Of a DNA stretch of 64,000 bases, positions 1-10,361 are shown piece after piece (the first letter of the stretch is position 1; each line of letters opens with the position of its first letter). This DNA comes from Candidatus Bodocaedibacter vickermanii. Its GTDB lineage: Bacteria > Pseudomonadota > Alphaproteobacteria > UBA6184. The stretch is from contig NZ_CP054719.1 of the NCBI RefSeq assembly GCF_014896945.1, forward strand, positions 1 to 64,000, written 5' to 3'. The notes below the pieces were generated by a model. The model searched no databases and was not told the origin of the DNA. It saw only the letters and a list, made by a program, of their open reading frames with translations. The position numbers and the translations under genes are program-made.

Positions 1-1362
1 ATGGGGGATGAAATACAGGATATTCTGTGGACGCATGTGTGTGACCAATTCCGTGAGGAAGAGGGCGAAGCTGTATTCAAAAATTGGATTGCTCCATTAA
101 TTGTTGATTCAATTGACGGGGGCGTGTTGCGAGTTTTGGCGCCCACAGCATTCATGCGTGATTGGGTTGATTCTCATTATCGTGATGCGTTGATGCGGTT
201 GGTACGAAAAGAAAATGCGTCTGTGATTACATTGGACATAGTGATTGGACCACCCCATCGATTTGATGCAAAACTGCAAACTGAAAAGATGATGAGAGCG
301 TTATCTAAAAACACAAAGACAGAAGACACAGAAGATGCTTTAAGCTTGGGATTAGATCCCAGATTTACATTTGAAAACTTTGTCGTGGGTAAGACTAACG
401 AATTAGCATACGCTGCTGCATTACGAGTTAGCGAATCAAAAGAAGTTCCCTTTAATCCATTGTTTTTATATGGAGGGGTTGGACTAGGTAAAACTCATTT
501 AATGCATGCGATTGCATGGCATATTAAAGAGCATCATCCTGAACGTGAAGTTATTTATCTGTCTGCAGAAAAGTTCATGTATCAGTTTATTCGTGCATTG
601 CGCCATAAAGATACAATGTCTTTTAAAGAGAGATTTCGTTCTGTTGACGTTCTGATGATTGACGACGTTCAGTTTATTAGCGGTAAAGACTCAACCCAAG
701 AAGAGTTCTTTCATACTTTTAACGCACTGATTGACCAAAAGAAGCAAATTATTTTATCTGCGGACAAATCGCCATCAGACCTTTCTGGGATTGAAGAACG
801 CATGCGGTCTAGACTAGGTTGGGGGTTGGTTGCTGATATTCATCCGACCACATACGAATTACGTTTGGGAATTCTGCAGGCTAAAGCTGAAAAAATAAGC
901 ACAATTGTTCCTAAAGATGTATTAGACTTTTTGGCGCATAAAATTGGGTCAAATATTCGAGAATTGGAAGGCGCGTTGAATCGCGTTGTTGCACATGCGA
1001 CACTGGTGGGTCGTAATATTAATATTGAAATGACCACGGAAGTATTGAGAGATTTGATTCGATCGAATGATCGACGCGTGTCAATTGAAGATATTCAAAA
1101 GAAAGTTTCAGAGCATTTTGACATTAAAGTAGCAGATCTGTTATCCTCTAAAAGAAGCATTGATATTGCAAGACCACGACAGATTGCGATGTACTTATCA
1201 AAGATGCTAACCACAAGCTCTTTACCAGAGATTGGACGTAAGTTTGGTGGAAAAGATCATACGACAGTGATGCATGCCGTCAAAAAGATTGAGGCGATGA
1301 GCAAGGAAGATATAGCATTTGCTGAAGATGTAGATATATTAAAACGGGTATTGCAGGTATAA
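1..1362 (+). CDS. dnaA: Chromosomal replication initiator DnaA
   Basis: AAA+ ATPase that binds DnaA boxes at oriC and opens the duplex for DnaB loading. The sequence shows the N-terminal domain I, a Walker A GGVGLGKT near residues 158-165, a Walker B MIDDVQF near 217-223, and the C-terminal DNA-binding helix-turn-helix with the DnaA signature GGKDHTTVMHA near 416-426. The 453-residue length is normal. It is followed 1 bp later by dnaN. The window begins exactly on its ATG, so its promoter and any upstream oriC boxes are outside view. Confidence 0.98.
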   Translation: MGDEIQDILWTHVCDQFREEEGEAVFKNWIAPLIVDSIDGGVLRVLAPTAFMRDWVDSHYRDALMRLVRKENASVITLDIVIGPPHRFDAKLQTEKMMRALSKNTKTEDTEDALSLGLDPRFTFENFVVGKTNELAYAAALRVSESKEVPFNPLFLYGGVGLGKTHLMHAIAWHIKEHHPEREVIYLSAEKFMYQFIRALRHKDTMSFKERFRSVDVLMIDDVQFISGKDSTQEEFFHTFNALIDQKKQIILSADKSPSDLSGIEERMRSRLGWGLVADIHPTTYELRLGILQAKAEKISTIVPKDVLDFLAHKIGSNIRELEGALNRVVAHATLVGRNINIEMTTEVLRDLIRSNDRRVSIEDIQKKVSEHFDIKVADLLSSKRSIDIARPRQIAMYLSKMLTTSSLPEIGRKFGGKDHTTVMHAVKKIEAMSKEDIAFAEDVDILKRVLQV

Positions 1363-1363
1363 A

Positions 1364-2476
1364 ATGAAAATTACGTTAGATAAAAACATTTTTCTAAATG
1401 CGTTGAATCAAGCCGGAGGCATTGTTGAACGCAAACATACGATGCCCATTTTGGCGCATATTCTTGTTCAGGTTAAAGATCACAGCGTGATGATGAGCTC
1501 TACTGACTTGGATATAAGCTTAGTTGAGACATTTCCAGTTACAGTTGAAGAGGGCGGTAAGGTAGCGTTGCCAGCTCATTTATTAAATGAAATTGTGCGC
1601 AAGTTACCCGATCAACCTGTATATTTAACACGGTCTAATGGACAGGTTGTTTTGGAATGTGGTGCATCTAAATTTAATATTTCCTGTTTAAACGGAGATG
1701 ATTTCCCGGTCATTGGCAATGGAGATTCTTATGCATTTAAATTCACAATCAAAGCTTGGGAATTGCGGTATTTAATCGATAAAACCAAATTCGCAATGTC
1801 GATGGAAGAAACCCGTTATAATCTAAATGGCATTTGTTTGCATGTTACGGAATCAAAAGGTGATGTTGTTTTGAGAGCTGCGGCTACGGATTCTCATCGA
1901 TTGGCGTGTGCCCAGGTTCAAGTTCCTGAAGGTGCCGAATCAATGCCAAGCATTATTTTATCGCGCAAGACGGTTCTTGAACTGTCTAAATTTCTTGAAA
2001 AACATGAAGGCGATATTCAGGTTGCACTATCAGGATTTCAGGCGTGTTTTAAAGCGGGTGATTCGTTTATGTCCAGCCGCTTAATCGATGGAACATTCCC
2101 AGACTATGAACGCTTAATTCCCTATGATAACCAAAAAATGGTTGTTGCGGATAAAAAGCAATTTTTAGAAGCCGTAGAGCGTGTTTCATTAATTTCGTTT
2201 GATAAAATGCGTCCGATTAAATTAAACATTCACGATAATCGTATTGATATTTCAGCGCCAAGTTCTGAATTTGGTTCTGCGAAAGAATCGGTGGATGCGC
2301 AATATTCTGCGGAGCCCTTGGATATAGGATTCAATGGACGTTATTTGATGGATCTTTCGCACATTAGTTCAGAAGGACAGGTTGAAATTCGTTTGCAAGA
2401 TTCAGCGACGGCTGCATTGATTACAGATGTGGGCGATGATGCATCGTTGACGATTTTAATGCCGATGAGGGTTTAG
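1364..2476 (+). CDS. dnaN: DNA polymerase III beta sliding clamp
   Basis: Ring-shaped processivity clamp that tethers DNA polymerase III to DNA. The 370-residue protein has the family length and the three repeated clamp domains. The N-terminal segment around KHTMPILAHILV and the C-terminal peptide-binding end TILMPMRV are typical. It starts 1 bp after the dnaA stop and ends 9 bp before recF, which indicates a dnaA-dnaN-recF transcription unit. Confidence 0.97.
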   Translation: MKITLDKNIFLNALNQAGGIVERKHTMPILAHILVQVKDHSVMMSSTDLDISLVETFPVTVEEGGKVALPAHLLNEIVRKLPDQPVYLTRSNGQVVLECGASKFNISCLNGDDFPVIGNGDSYAFKFTIKAWELRYLIDKTKFAMSMEETRYNLNGICLHVTESKGDVVLRAAATDSHRLACAQVQVPEGAESMPSIILSRKTVLELSKFLEKHEGDIQVALSGFQACFKAGDSFMSSRLIDGTFPDYERLIPYDNQKMVVADKKQFLEAVERVSLISFDKMRPIKLNIHDNRIDISAPSSEFGSAKESVDAQYSAEPLDIGFNGRYLMDLSHISSEGQVEIRLQDSATAALITDVGDDASLTILMPMRV

Positions 2477-2485
2477 TCGTTACGA

Positions 2486-3613
2486 ATGCAAACGATAGGA
2501 GTTGAACGGTTACGCCTAAGTCATTTTCGTTCGTATGGATATTTAGATCTTAATTTACATTCTAAGCATATCGTTTTATCTGGACTGAATGGTGCGGGTA
2601 AAACGAATCTATTAGAGGCTATTTCATTCTTATCACCTGGTCGTGGACTTCGAAAATCTAAAATCATCGATGTCATGCAGTTTGGACAGGTATCACCTTG
2701 GGCTGTGAATGCTCATATATTTGATGGTGAAGATATCGTATCTATTGCAACGGGGCAAGACCCATCGAATGTTTCACGACGTATTGTTAAAGTTCAAGGT
2801 GATGCGATACAAACTCATTTAGAGTTGGGGCATTTTCTGAGTGTGAATTGGGTAACACCAGCCATGGATCGATTGTTTTTAGAACCCAGTAGCATTCGTC
2901 GAAAATTCTTTGATCGACTGGTGTATGGATTTGATCCATTACATGCTGAACGATTGTCTAAATACAAACATGCAATGATGGAACGCAATCGTTTGTTAAA
3001 AGAGCGTTCATCGAATAAACATTGGTTGGATGCTTTAGAGATAACGATGGCGCAAGAATCCATTGCGATTGCAAGTCGTAGAGTGGAAGCCTTACAGTTG
3101 CTACAAGAGGCACACCCATTTTCAGATGATGCTCATTTTCCAGCCGCTAGATTAGAGTTCACTGAGGGGATAGAGCTTGGCTTAAATGAAAGCTCCTTGG
3201 TGGATCAAGAGGAAACGCTATTAAGGCAATTGGCAGATAATCGATCGTTAGATGCCTTAATAGGTGGGGCGCAGGTTGGGGCGCATAAAATGGACTTTAC
3301 AGCGTTTCATACATTGAAAAATCTAAATGCTGCTGTGTGTTCAACGGGTGAGCAAAAGATATTATTGATGTGGATAATTTTAGCGTTTGTGAAGTTGCAA
3401 ACACTAAGAAACCCAGGAGTTAATATATTGCTGTTAGACGAAGTGGCGGCTCATTTAGATTCTGAACGCAGGCATATATTGTTCGAAAAAATAAATAGTT
3501 TAAATGTTCAAGCATGGTATTCGGGAACAGACCACAGCTTATTTTCTGGGTTAGCACACTATTCAACACAGTCGTATCATTTGGATCAGACTGGAATACG
3601 AGTCTTAATTTAA
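2486..3613 (+). CDS. recF: DNA replication and repair protein RecF
   Basis: SMC-like ATPase that helps RecO and RecR load RecA on gapped DNA during recombinational repair. Walker A GLNGAGKTN is at residues 33-41, the ABC-type signature STGEQKILL lies near residue 287, and Walker B ILLLDEVAAHLD follows near 311. The length of 375 residues is normal. It is the third gene of the replication cluster and ends just before a strong hairpin shared with the convergent gene downstream. Confidence 0.95.
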   Translation: MQTIGVERLRLSHFRSYGYLDLNLHSKHIVLSGLNGAGKTNLLEAISFLSPGRGLRKSKIIDVMQFGQVSPWAVNAHIFDGEDIVSIATGQDPSNVSRRIVKVQGDAIQTHLELGHFLSVNWVTPAMDRLFLEPSSIRRKFFDRLVYGFDPLHAERLSKYKHAMMERNRLLKERSSNKHWLDALEITMAQESIAIASRRVEALQLLQEAHPFSDDAHFPAARLEFTEGIELGLNESSLVDQEETLLRQLADNRSLDALIGGAQVGAHKMDFTAFHTLKNLNAAVCSTGEQKILLMWIILAFVKLQTLRNPGVNILLLDEVAAHLDSERRHILFEKINSLNVQAWYSGTDHSLFSGLAHYSTQSYHLDQTGIRVLI

Positions 3614-3648
3614 GACTCCCCCCTGCCAAATAAATAGGGGGGAGGTCT
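3611..3648. terminator. Hairpin between convergent recF and exported-protein gene
   Basis: A G/C-rich inverted repeat (CCCCCCT pairing with AGGGGGG, extended by AGAC and GGTCT) sits in the 45-bp gap between convergent genes. The run of T after it is weak on both strands, so it may terminate or may protect the 3' ends of both transcripts. Confidence 0.6.
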
Positions 3649-3658
3649 CTGTATGTTA

Positions 3659-5737
3659 TTATGAACCAGCAGCGATCGCAGGTAATTTAGCCTTCAAAGC
3701 AGTAATTCTATCTCTATATTTTTCGCGCGTTTCATAGCGTTCCATATGCTCTACGCATTCTCTAGATGTGTCTAAAGACCCCATTCTTTCGGCAGTTTCA
3801 GCGGCAAAAATTATTGATCCCTGATAAAATCCCCCCGTAACAGGTTGATAAATAACCCATTGTATCAGACGTGTTGCAGCGTCTTTATGGGGCCAAAAAT
3901 TTCCAGCATTAAATAATATTTCTGTAGCCATGATAACGTCATCAGGGATAAAAGGTATAAGGATATCTGTCTTCTTATTAATTTTTCCTATTAAATCTAT
4001 AATCGACTGCGATAGCATAGCTAAGCCTTTATTAATATCTCCGGCTTTGTGGAATCCGAGTCCTAGTTTAAATAAGTAAATAGCTTTTTCTCGTGCATCA
4101 AGGGAATTATTGTTTACTGTCTCCATTATTTGAGTATAGATGTTTATCGCGTCGTTCTTAGCTGTGTGGATTTCTGAAAGCAAACTGGCAGCTGTCAGAC
4201 GGTCTTGAATATCAACTGTTGCATTAGTTGCAATAGCACGCGCAGGAAAAAGAATTGCAACTTTAGCATTTAGCTCTAAAAGTTTATGAAGGTTCTTTAA
4301 TCTGTCATCGACAGATCTAGAGGTATCATTTGCTAAATCGCAATGAACTTTAACCAAAACGTCTGAAGAGGCACCGGCTTGTATTAATAGTTCTACTGCC
4401 TTTATCTTATCGGCTGGTTTTGTACGTGGGTGTGTTGCAATACGTTCAAATATTTCTTTAAAAAACGCTAATGCGTTGGGACCAAAGCTTGTTAAGATTA
4501 GATCAATGGTTGCCTTAGTCTTCGCGAAGGATTCGTCTAAATGATGTTCAAAATTAGCGAATATACTAGCTAATTCAGCATATATTTTTTCTAGTGTATT
4601 GGGGCCAAAACGTCTTAATGTTAAATGATCAATGCGTTCGTTAGCCCTCAAGAAAGATTTGTCTAAATCACGTTCATGGTTAGAGAAAGTCTTAGCTACT
4701 TCATCAAGCGCTTTTTCGTGTTGGGTTTTTCCTGTGTGAGTATCGGCAGAAGATGGATATCGAAAAGCATAAAAAAGATCACCAATGGTTGTCGTAGTCA
4801 CTCTGTCGGAGCTGTCTAAACTACGTTGAAGCTGAGTGAGAATATGGGTTAAGTCATCAAGTATTTCTTGTGTGGCTCTTTCTTGTTCTGCTTGAATATC
4901 GGGAAGGGATGGATATCGCAAAGAAACGTAACAATCAGAGTTTTCTTCAGATGGGAGACGGTCTACTTTGTCTTTTTTAAATTCTAAAACGGTGTTAACA
5001 AATGTAGCGCTAGGTTCAATCATAAACATTTTAGCTAAATCTATGGTCGCACTTAATAGATGACCCAAACTATCAGGCGTGATATTGGTTCGGTGCACTA
5101 GCTCCAAATATAGCCTTAAGCGCACGTCGGGTCTAAACGTTAAATTGAAATGTGTTACAACGTTTCTATAGTGTCTCCAACGTAAAGTGTCATCAATAAG
5201 ACTAGGTAACACAGATGAATTTGATTCATGACTTGAATCTAGTGTTTCTTCTAGCCGTTCTGGAGATCTAATGGAGTGTAATACTCGGAATAAGAGTGAG
5301 CTATTACGATTGAACATTGGCGTACGCATTAGGTTCATAATTTTGCTTATTTGATCAAATACACCCTCATCTTTTTCGTCAGATCTCCATGAAATATAAG
5401 GATATAGTGCGGGATCGAAAAGAAGTTCAGCCGCATCGGAAACGTTAAAGTCTTCATTAAATCTAACAAGCTGTCTAAAAGCGTCAATTTTATCTTGAGT
5501 TTCTGTTGAAACGGAAGTTTGTGTGCTGCGTACCTTAAAGGGTTTTATGGCGGCTGCATCATAGGTTGCTGTAGCCGTAGCGCTAACAACCCGTTCAAAA
5601 GTGCAAATGCTATCTTGAGGTTCTGCTGAAATGGAAGTTTGTGTACTTGCGTTATAGAAGTCTATAGCGGCGGCACCATAGGTTGTTGTAGTTGTTAATA
5701 GTGTAGTTGTTAAGAGTAGTTTTGATAAACAGCGCAT
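3659..5737 (-). CDS. Large exported alpha-helical protein of unknown function
   Basis: Function not recognised. The 692-residue product begins with a Sec-type signal peptide (LLLTTTLLTTTTTYGAAA). Two copies of a ~40-residue block follow, at about residues 22-49 and 62-89, each with STQTS, QD and F at matching spacing. The rest is a long run of amphipathic helices resembling TPR or other alpha-solenoid repeats, for example the segment around residues 560-600 with paired helices of AIYLFKLGLGFHKAGD type. It is divergent from hslV. It could be a periplasmic or secreted scaffold; this is inferred from fold class only. Confidence 0.75.
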   Translation of the reverse strand: MRCLSKLLLTTTLLTTTTTYGAAAIDFYNASTQTSISAEPQDSICTFERVVSATATATYDAAAIKPFKVRSTQTSVSTETQDKIDAFRQLVRFNEDFNVSDAAELLFDPALYPYISWRSDEKDEGVFDQISKIMNLMRTPMFNRNSSLLFRVLHSIRSPERLEETLDSSHESNSSVLPSLIDDTLRWRHYRNVVTHFNLTFRPDVRLRLYLELVHRTNITPDSLGHLLSATIDLAKMFMIEPSATFVNTVLEFKKDKVDRLPSEENSDCYVSLRYPSLPDIQAEQERATQEILDDLTHILTQLQRSLDSSDRVTTTTIGDLFYAFRYPSSADTHTGKTQHEKALDEVAKTFSNHERDLDKSFLRANERIDHLTLRRFGPNTLEKIYAELASIFANFEHHLDESFAKTKATIDLILTSFGPNALAFFKEIFERIATHPRTKPADKIKAVELLIQAGASSDVLVKVHCDLANDTSRSVDDRLKNLHKLLELNAKVAILFPARAIATNATVDIQDRLTAASLLSEIHTAKNDAINIYTQIMETVNNNSLDAREKAIYLFKLGLGFHKAGDINKGLAMLSQSIIDLIGKINKKTDILIPFIPDDVIMATEILFNAGNFWPHKDAATRLIQWVIYQPVTGGFYQGSIIFAAETAERMGSLDTSRECVEHMERYETREKYRDRITALKAKLPAIAAGS

Positions 5738-5890
5738 AAAAATCTCCTTTAAAACTTTTCCTTATATATATAGGGGAGTCATACAGAAAGTCAAGTATTT
5801 GGACGTAGTTTTCATGGGATAAAAATCCTGAAACGGCTTTCATCTTCTATGGTTTTTGGGTATACTTCACTTACAAGAAGGAAGGTTGGT

Positions 5891-6454
5891 ATGGATTCTC
5901 ACAGTTCTCACGGGTTAAGTCCTTGGCATGGTACGACTATTTTATCCATTCGTCGCGGCAGTGAAGTCATTGTTGCGGGAGATGGTCAAGTTACCATGGG
6001 GCAATCAATTATATTAAAAAGTAACGCAAATAAGGTTCGCCGTTTAGCTGAAGGTCGAGTCATTGTCGGTTTTGCGGGTGCAACCGCAGATGCAATGACA
6101 CTGTTCGAACGGTTGGAAGGAAAAATAGAACAATATCCAGCGCAACTTAAACGTGCATGTGTAGAGCTTGCCAAAGATTGGCGAACAGACAAATACTTGC
6201 GCAGGTTAGAAGCCTTAATGGCCGTTGTTGATAAAGAGGCTTCGTTAATACTCACTGGGACTGGCGACGTCTTAGAACCGGAAGATGGTATTATAGGAAT
6301 TGGATCTGGTGGTGCCTATGCATTGTGTGCAGCACGAGCGTTGTATGCAAAATGTCCAGAAATGCCATTGGATGAAATGGCACATCAAGCGATGACAATT
6401 GCTGCTGATATATGTGCATTTACCAGTCATAAATTTGTGTTTGAAAGTTTATAG
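5891..6454 (+). CDS. hslV: ATP-dependent protease subunit HslV (ClpQ)
   Basis: Proteolytic subunit of the HslUV two-component protease, an N-terminal-threonine hydrolase forming a double hexamer. The catalytic Thr is in [12 protein letters not shown], so about 14 residues precede it and would have to be removed. The core AGDGQVTMG motif follows. An ATG 14 codons further upstream (5849) is open, but the start at 5891 has the purine-rich AAGGAAGG site five bases before it and gives 187 residues, close to the alphaproteobacterial norm. The stop is 1 bp before hslU. Confidence 0.95.
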   Translation: MDSHSSHGLSPWHGTTILSIRRGSEVIVAGDGQVTMGQSIILKSNANKVRRLAEGRVIVGFAGATADAMTLFERLEGKIEQYPAQLKRACVELAKDWRTDKYLRRLEALMAVVDKEASLILTGTGDVLEPEDGIIGIGSGGAYALCAARALYAKCPEMPLDEMAHQAMTIAADICAFTSHKFVFESL

Positions 6455-6455
6455 G

Positions 6456-7766
6456 ATGAAATCATTTACCCCAAAAGAAATCGTATCCGAATTAGATCGA
6501 TATATCATCGGTCAAGATCAAGCGAAGCGAGCCGTCGCGATTGCATTGCGAAATCGTTGGCGTCGTCAGCAGTTGGACGAAGTCATGCGCGAAGAAGTTA
6601 GCCCTAAAAACATTTTAATGATAGGGCCCACAGGCGTTGGAAAAACAGAAATTGCGCGCAGATTAGCCAAGATTGATAATGCACCCTTTGTAAAAGTAGA
6701 AGCCACCAAGTTTACCGAGGTTGGTTATGTTGGTAGAGATGTTGAGCAAATCATTCGCGATTTAGTGGAAGCCGCTATTAATATAGTGCAAGAAGAATCC
6801 CGTAACGATGTAAAAGTTCAAGCTGAAGGTGCAGCAGAGGAAAAAATAGTTGATGCATTGGTTGGAAAAGATGCATCGGAAGAAACCCGAAATACCTTTC
6901 GTGCGCGCTTACAATCTGGACAATTGAACGATAAAACCATTGATATTGAAGTGCCTGATACTGGAGGAGGTAATCCATTCTCTTCATTTGATGTTCCTGG
7001 TGGACAAATGCAAATGGGCATGATCGATATGTCAGATATGATCAATAAAGCAATTGGGGGAGAGCGTACCAAAACTCGTAAAATGAATGTTTTAGCAGCC
7101 AAAAAACTATTGATCCAAATAGAATCTGATAGGTTGTTGGATAAAGAAGTTATAATTGAAACTGCTATTCGAGAAACCGAACAAAATGGTATCGTGTTTT
7201 TGGATGAAGTGGATAAAATTTGTAGCCGCAGTCAACGTGATGGTAGCGTTAGTAGAGAAGGCGTACAACGGGATTTGTTACCGTTATTAGAAGGAACGAC
7301 TGTCACTACAAAGCATGGTCCCGTTAAGACAGATCACATATTGTTTATTGCATCGGGGGCGTTTCATGTTTCAAAGCCTTCGGATTTATTACCTGAATTG
7401 CAAGGGCGGTTGCCTATTCGTGTAGAATTAGAACCTTTAAAAGAAGAAGACTTTGTTCGAATTTTAAACGAACCAGAAAACAGCCTTCTTAAACAATATA
7501 AAGCATTGATTGAAACAGAAGGCGTTGGGGTTAATTTTACTGAGGAAGGTGTGAAGCATCTTGCTAGATTAGCGTTTAATTTGAATCAAAGCGTTGAAAA
7601 TATTGGAGCAAGACGATTGCATACGGTAATGGAAAAGTTGTTTGAAGAGATTAGTTTTAATGCATCGGAAAACTCAGGCAAGTCATATGCTATTGATCAA
7701 GACTATGTTGAAGAGATGGTAGGCAAACTATCTCAAAATATTGATGTATCAAAGTTTATTTTATAA
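6456..7766 (+). CDS. hslU: ATP-dependent protease ATPase subunit HslU (ClpY)
   Basis: AAA+ unfoldase that feeds substrates into HslV. The start [20 protein letters not shown] is the family start; the open frame extends 19 codons further upstream, but that stretch overlaps hslV and looks non-coding. Walker [10 protein letters not shown] lies near residues 53-61 and Walker [11 protein letters not shown] near 246-255. The intermediate domain with a glycine-rich, Met-rich loop is between them, and the C-terminal sensor 2 [12 protein letters not shown] is present. The length is 436 residues. It is cotranscribed with hslV. Confidence 0.97.
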   Translation: MKSFTPKEIVSELDRYIIGQDQAKRAVAIALRNRWRRQQLDEVMREEVSPKNILMIGPTGVGKTEIARRLAKIDNAPFVKVEATKFTEVGYVGRDVEQIIRDLVEAAINIVQEESRNDVKVQAEGAAEEKIVDALVGKDASEETRNTFRARLQSGQLNDKTIDIEVPDTGGGNPFSSFDVPGGQMQMGMIDMSDMINKAIGGERTKTRKMNVLAAKKLLIQIESDRLLDKEVIIETAIRETEQNGIVFLDEVDKICSRSQRDGSVSREGVQRDLLPLLEGTTVTTKHGPVKTDHILFIASGAFHVSKPSDLLPELQGRLPIRVELEPLKEEDFVRILNEPENSLLKQYKALIETEGVGVNFTEEGVKHLARLAFNLNQSVENIGARRLHTVMEKLFEEISFNASENSGKSYAIDQDYVEEMVGKLSQNIDVSKFIL

Positions 7767-7788
7767 TAAGAAGTAATAAAAGGTAGTA

Positions 7789-8808
7789 ATGTTGATCTCT
7801 ACATCTATAGCAGTGCGACAGGATCTGAATCCATTAAGCGAATTAGCTTTTTTGTTTGCGGATAAAATTAAGTGCGTTGACACAATTTTGCAAGAAAATG
7901 CGTACAGCGAAGTGTCAGTATTGCCGCTGATCAGTTCCCATATTATTGAATCGGGGGGGAAGCGTATTCGCCCCCTGTTGACGTTGGCAGCAGCACAACT
8001 TTGTGGGGAAATAGATGAACGGGCAGTAACAATGGCAGCTTGTGTAGAGTTTTTACATACAGCGACACTGTTGCATGATGACGTTGTTGATGAAAGTCTT
8101 TTAAGACGGGGGAAACCCACGGCGCATACTCTTTGGGGAAACCAAATGAGCGTACTGACAGGTGACTTTTTATTTGCAAAGCTGTTTCAATTGTTAGTTC
8201 AAGAGGGCTCTTTAGATATCTTAAATTTATTTGTTCAAACGACTCAGAAAATTATCGAAGGAGAGGTCCTGCAAATTAGTGCAAAGGCAACTACGTTTGT
8301 AAGCCGTGAAGATTACTTTGGAATTATCCAATCTAAAACTGCTGTGTTATTCGAATCAGCTTTAGAATTAGGGGGGCTTGTTGCAAAGGGTACGGTTGAT
8401 CAAATCGCAGGATTAAAATCTTATGCACATAATTTAGGCATGTCGTTCCAGCTTATTGATGATGTATTGGACTATACCGCTGATGAAGCTGGGTTAGGAA
8501 AACCCATCGGAAATGATTTTTTTGAAGGTCAAGTTACGCTGCCCTTGATTGTTTTATTAGAAAGAATGGCAGGCGTATCCAGAAGCTTGGAAAGGCTTCA
8601 AGAGACAATCGTGAAAATAAATCGTGATCAAGCAGACTTGAACTGGGTTCAAATATTATTGTCCGAATATGCTGTAATTCCCACCATTAAAACTTTGGCA
8701 GAAGAATATGCTGCCAAAGCGAGGGATGCGTTAGACGTATTTTCGGACAGTCGATTAAAAGATGTCTTAATGCAGTTGACGCATTTTGTAATTAATCGTT
8801 GCAATTAG
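7789..8808 (+). CDS. ispB: Long-chain polyprenyl diphosphate synthase
   Basis: Trans-prenyltransferase that adds isopentenyl units to make the ubiquinone side-chain precursor. The first aspartate-rich motif HDDVVDE lies near residues 98-104 and the second LIDDVLDY near 222-229. GGKRIRP near residue 56 and GNDFFEGQVTLP near 240 are also typical. At 339 residues it fits octa- or decaprenyl synthases better than the shorter GGPP or FPP synthases. Chain length cannot be fixed from the sequence, so the ispB symbol is a best guess. Confidence 0.88.
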   Translation: MLISTSIAVRQDLNPLSELAFLFADKIKCVDTILQENAYSEVSVLPLISSHIIESGGKRIRPLLTLAAAQLCGEIDERAVTMAACVEFLHTATLLHDDVVDESLLRRGKPTAHTLWGNQMSVLTGDFLFAKLFQLLVQEGSLDILNLFVQTTQKIIEGEVLQISAKATTFVSREDYFGIIQSKTAVLFESALELGGLVAKGTVDQIAGLKSYAHNLGMSFQLIDDVLDYTADEAGLGKPIGNDFFEGQVTLPLIVLLERMAGVSRSLERLQETIVKINRDQADLNWVQILLSEYAVIPTIKTLAEEYAAKARDALDVFSDSRLKDVLMQLTHFVINRCN

Positions 8809-8896
8809 ATCTCATATCGATCTGAATTATTTTGCTGCCTGGTAATTCCAGAGTAAACGTTATACTATTTACTAATAAAACTATAAAGGTGAAACG

Positions 8897-9544
8897 ATGA
8901 AAATAAAGTTATTAATGACAACTGCAGCCTTATTGTTGGCTTCAGAGGTATCGGCAGCATGCTGGAATGGATTTTATGTGCGTACAGATGCAGCAGTGAT
9001 GGGGTCTGGAAAAAGTCATAAAAAAAATGATGCAGTTACTGACGCAACCGAAGGATCGGGTTCGCGTTCTTTATACCTAGGTATTGCTGGAGGCTGGGGT
9101 AAAGTATTCGGTGGTAGTTTCTATGGTGGAATTGATGCAACATTGCTTGGAATGTCTGGCGCAATGTCAACAGGCGATAAAAACGATTTTAGTTTTTTAT
9201 ATGATCCAAAAGCAACCATCCGTTTAGGTTTTGCCCGGTGTAACATGATGGTTTACGCGGGTGGTGGTATGGGGGCACTATATGCCTTTACAGATACCGC
9301 AAAGCTAAAAGGGGCTCATGCTGATTTTCCAAAAAACAAGGAAGGTAAAAATGAGTTGTTATGGACTTGGCATGGTCGTGTTGGTGTCGATTTCAAAATT
9401 AAAGGCAATTGGATGGCCGGCGTGTTTTATGAATACCAACGTTCTTTAGCGCATAAAAATGAAGGGGATACTTCTGAGGCAAAATTAGAAGATGTTTCAA
9501 TGATTAGCGATCGCTTGGCGTTTGTATTTGGATTCCAAATGTAA
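8897..9544 (+). CDS. Small exported outer-membrane-like barrel protein
   Basis: 215 residues with a clean signal peptide (LLMTTAALLLASEVSAAC). The mature part alternates polar and hydrophobic residues with many Gly and aromatic residues (GFYVRTDAAV, YLGIAGGWG, FYGGIDATLLG, MVYAGGGMGALY, MAGVFYEYQRS), which is typical of an eight-stranded OmpA/OmpW/Opa-like barrel. A TATACT box lies about 35 bp upstream and AAAGGTG precedes the ATG. A canonical terminator follows the gene. No precise family was recognised. Confidence 0.75.
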   Translation: MKIKLLMTTAALLLASEVSAACWNGFYVRTDAAVMGSGKSHKKNDAVTDATEGSGSRSLYLGIAGGWGKVFGGSFYGGIDATLLGMSGAMSTGDKNDFSFLYDPKATIRLGFARCNMMVYAGGGMGALYAFTDTAKLKGAHADFPKNKEGKNELLWTWHGRVGVDFKIKGNWMAGVFYEYQRSLAHKNEGDTSEAKLEDVSMISDRLAFVFGFQM

Positions 9545-9570
9545 ATCCATTCGTGTCTTCTTTTCTAAAG

Positions 9571-9597
9571 GGCTTCCGTGTGTGGGAGCCTTTTTTT
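9571..9597 (+). terminator. Rho-independent terminator of the barrel protein gene
   Basis: GGCTTCC and GGGAGCC pair (one G-T) around a six-base loop, followed by seven T residues, 27 bp after the stop codon. Confidence 0.88.
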
Positions 9598-9743
9598 ATA
9601 GCGGCAAGTGCGCAAAAATTTGGGAGCTTGCTCCCGATGAATAGCGGCAAAGAAATTTCATAAACGCCTCTAATTCTGACACAGTGCTGAGAGAGTATTT
9701 TTATACTTTACGGAAAATGTTCTTAAAGATAAAAAATCTACAG

Positions 9744-9963
9744 TTCGTCAATCTTTTGTTAACATTTGTGAAGTATTGTAAGTTTAGAGCGCTCATACAT
9801 TATTATTTTAGCCCACCGTTTCGTGAAGAAATGACGGATTGCTTCGTCTATTTAGTCTCGATTTAGGGTGTGGGTTTTGTCCCCCCACCCGAAGGTCACT
9901 GAGGGTGACTAGGGCGGGGGGTGATAAAAAAATCGCGTTAACGAAATATTAACCTTTATTAAC
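9744..9963 (+). repeat. ~230-bp interspersed repeat, copy 1 of 3
   Basis: The stretch from GTCAATCTTTTG to AACCTTTATTAA recurs inverted at 30645-30883 and in the same orientation at 50872-51351, where it is interrupted by a MITE. Conserved features are a GACGGATTGCTTCGTC hairpin and a G/C-rich block with CCCACCCGAAGGTCACTG. A 60-codon open frame at 9684-9866 overlaps it but is not conserved as protein between copies, so it is treated as non-coding. Confidence 0.85.
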
Positions 9964-9999
9964 ACGGGTGCAACGAGCGCGTGTTTTCTTATAATCCGT

Positions 10000-10290
10000 G
10001 TTTGTGCGATTCGGATATAGCCTATTGGGTGCAGCGTCACGCTGCTCGGATCTAATCTAATGGGTGCACCTCAGGTTGCCAGCATTATGATCCCTGGACT
10101 CAATGGGTAATACGGTGTGTGAAAATTGTAATCCGTGTTTGTGCGATTCGGTTATAGCCTATTGGGTGCAGTGTCACGCTGCTCGGATCTAACTTAACGG
10201 ATGCAACGGCACGTTGCCTATTGGGTGCAGCATCATGCTGCCAATATCACGCTTGTATTGAACCTATACAGTGTCGAAATAAGGAGTTTT
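10000..10290. repeat. Cluster of composite palindromic repeats
   Basis: Several tandem units of a two-part repeat: an ATCCGTGT…CGGATCTAA half, then a triloop hairpin such as GCAGCGTCACGCTGC (10030s), GCAACGGCACGTTGC (10200s) or GCAGCATCATGCTGC (about 10217). No gene is visible in the 9545-10414 gap apart from this, the 230-bp repeat before it and the terminator after it. Confidence 0.85.
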
Positions 10291-10361
10291 AGCGCTGTGT
10301 TTTTTAAATGAATGTTATGAAACAACATAGCCTACTGGATTTAAACAATGCGCTGTGTATT

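Noticed and set aside
1-1362. oriC at the window start
   Set aside because: The window begins at the dnaA start codon; no cluster of DnaA boxes was seen inside it, so the origin cannot be placed.
9684-9866. 60-codon open frame in the repeat island after the barrel protein
   Set aside because: It lies across the 230-bp repeat; the frame is not preserved in the other two copies and there is no ribosome site.
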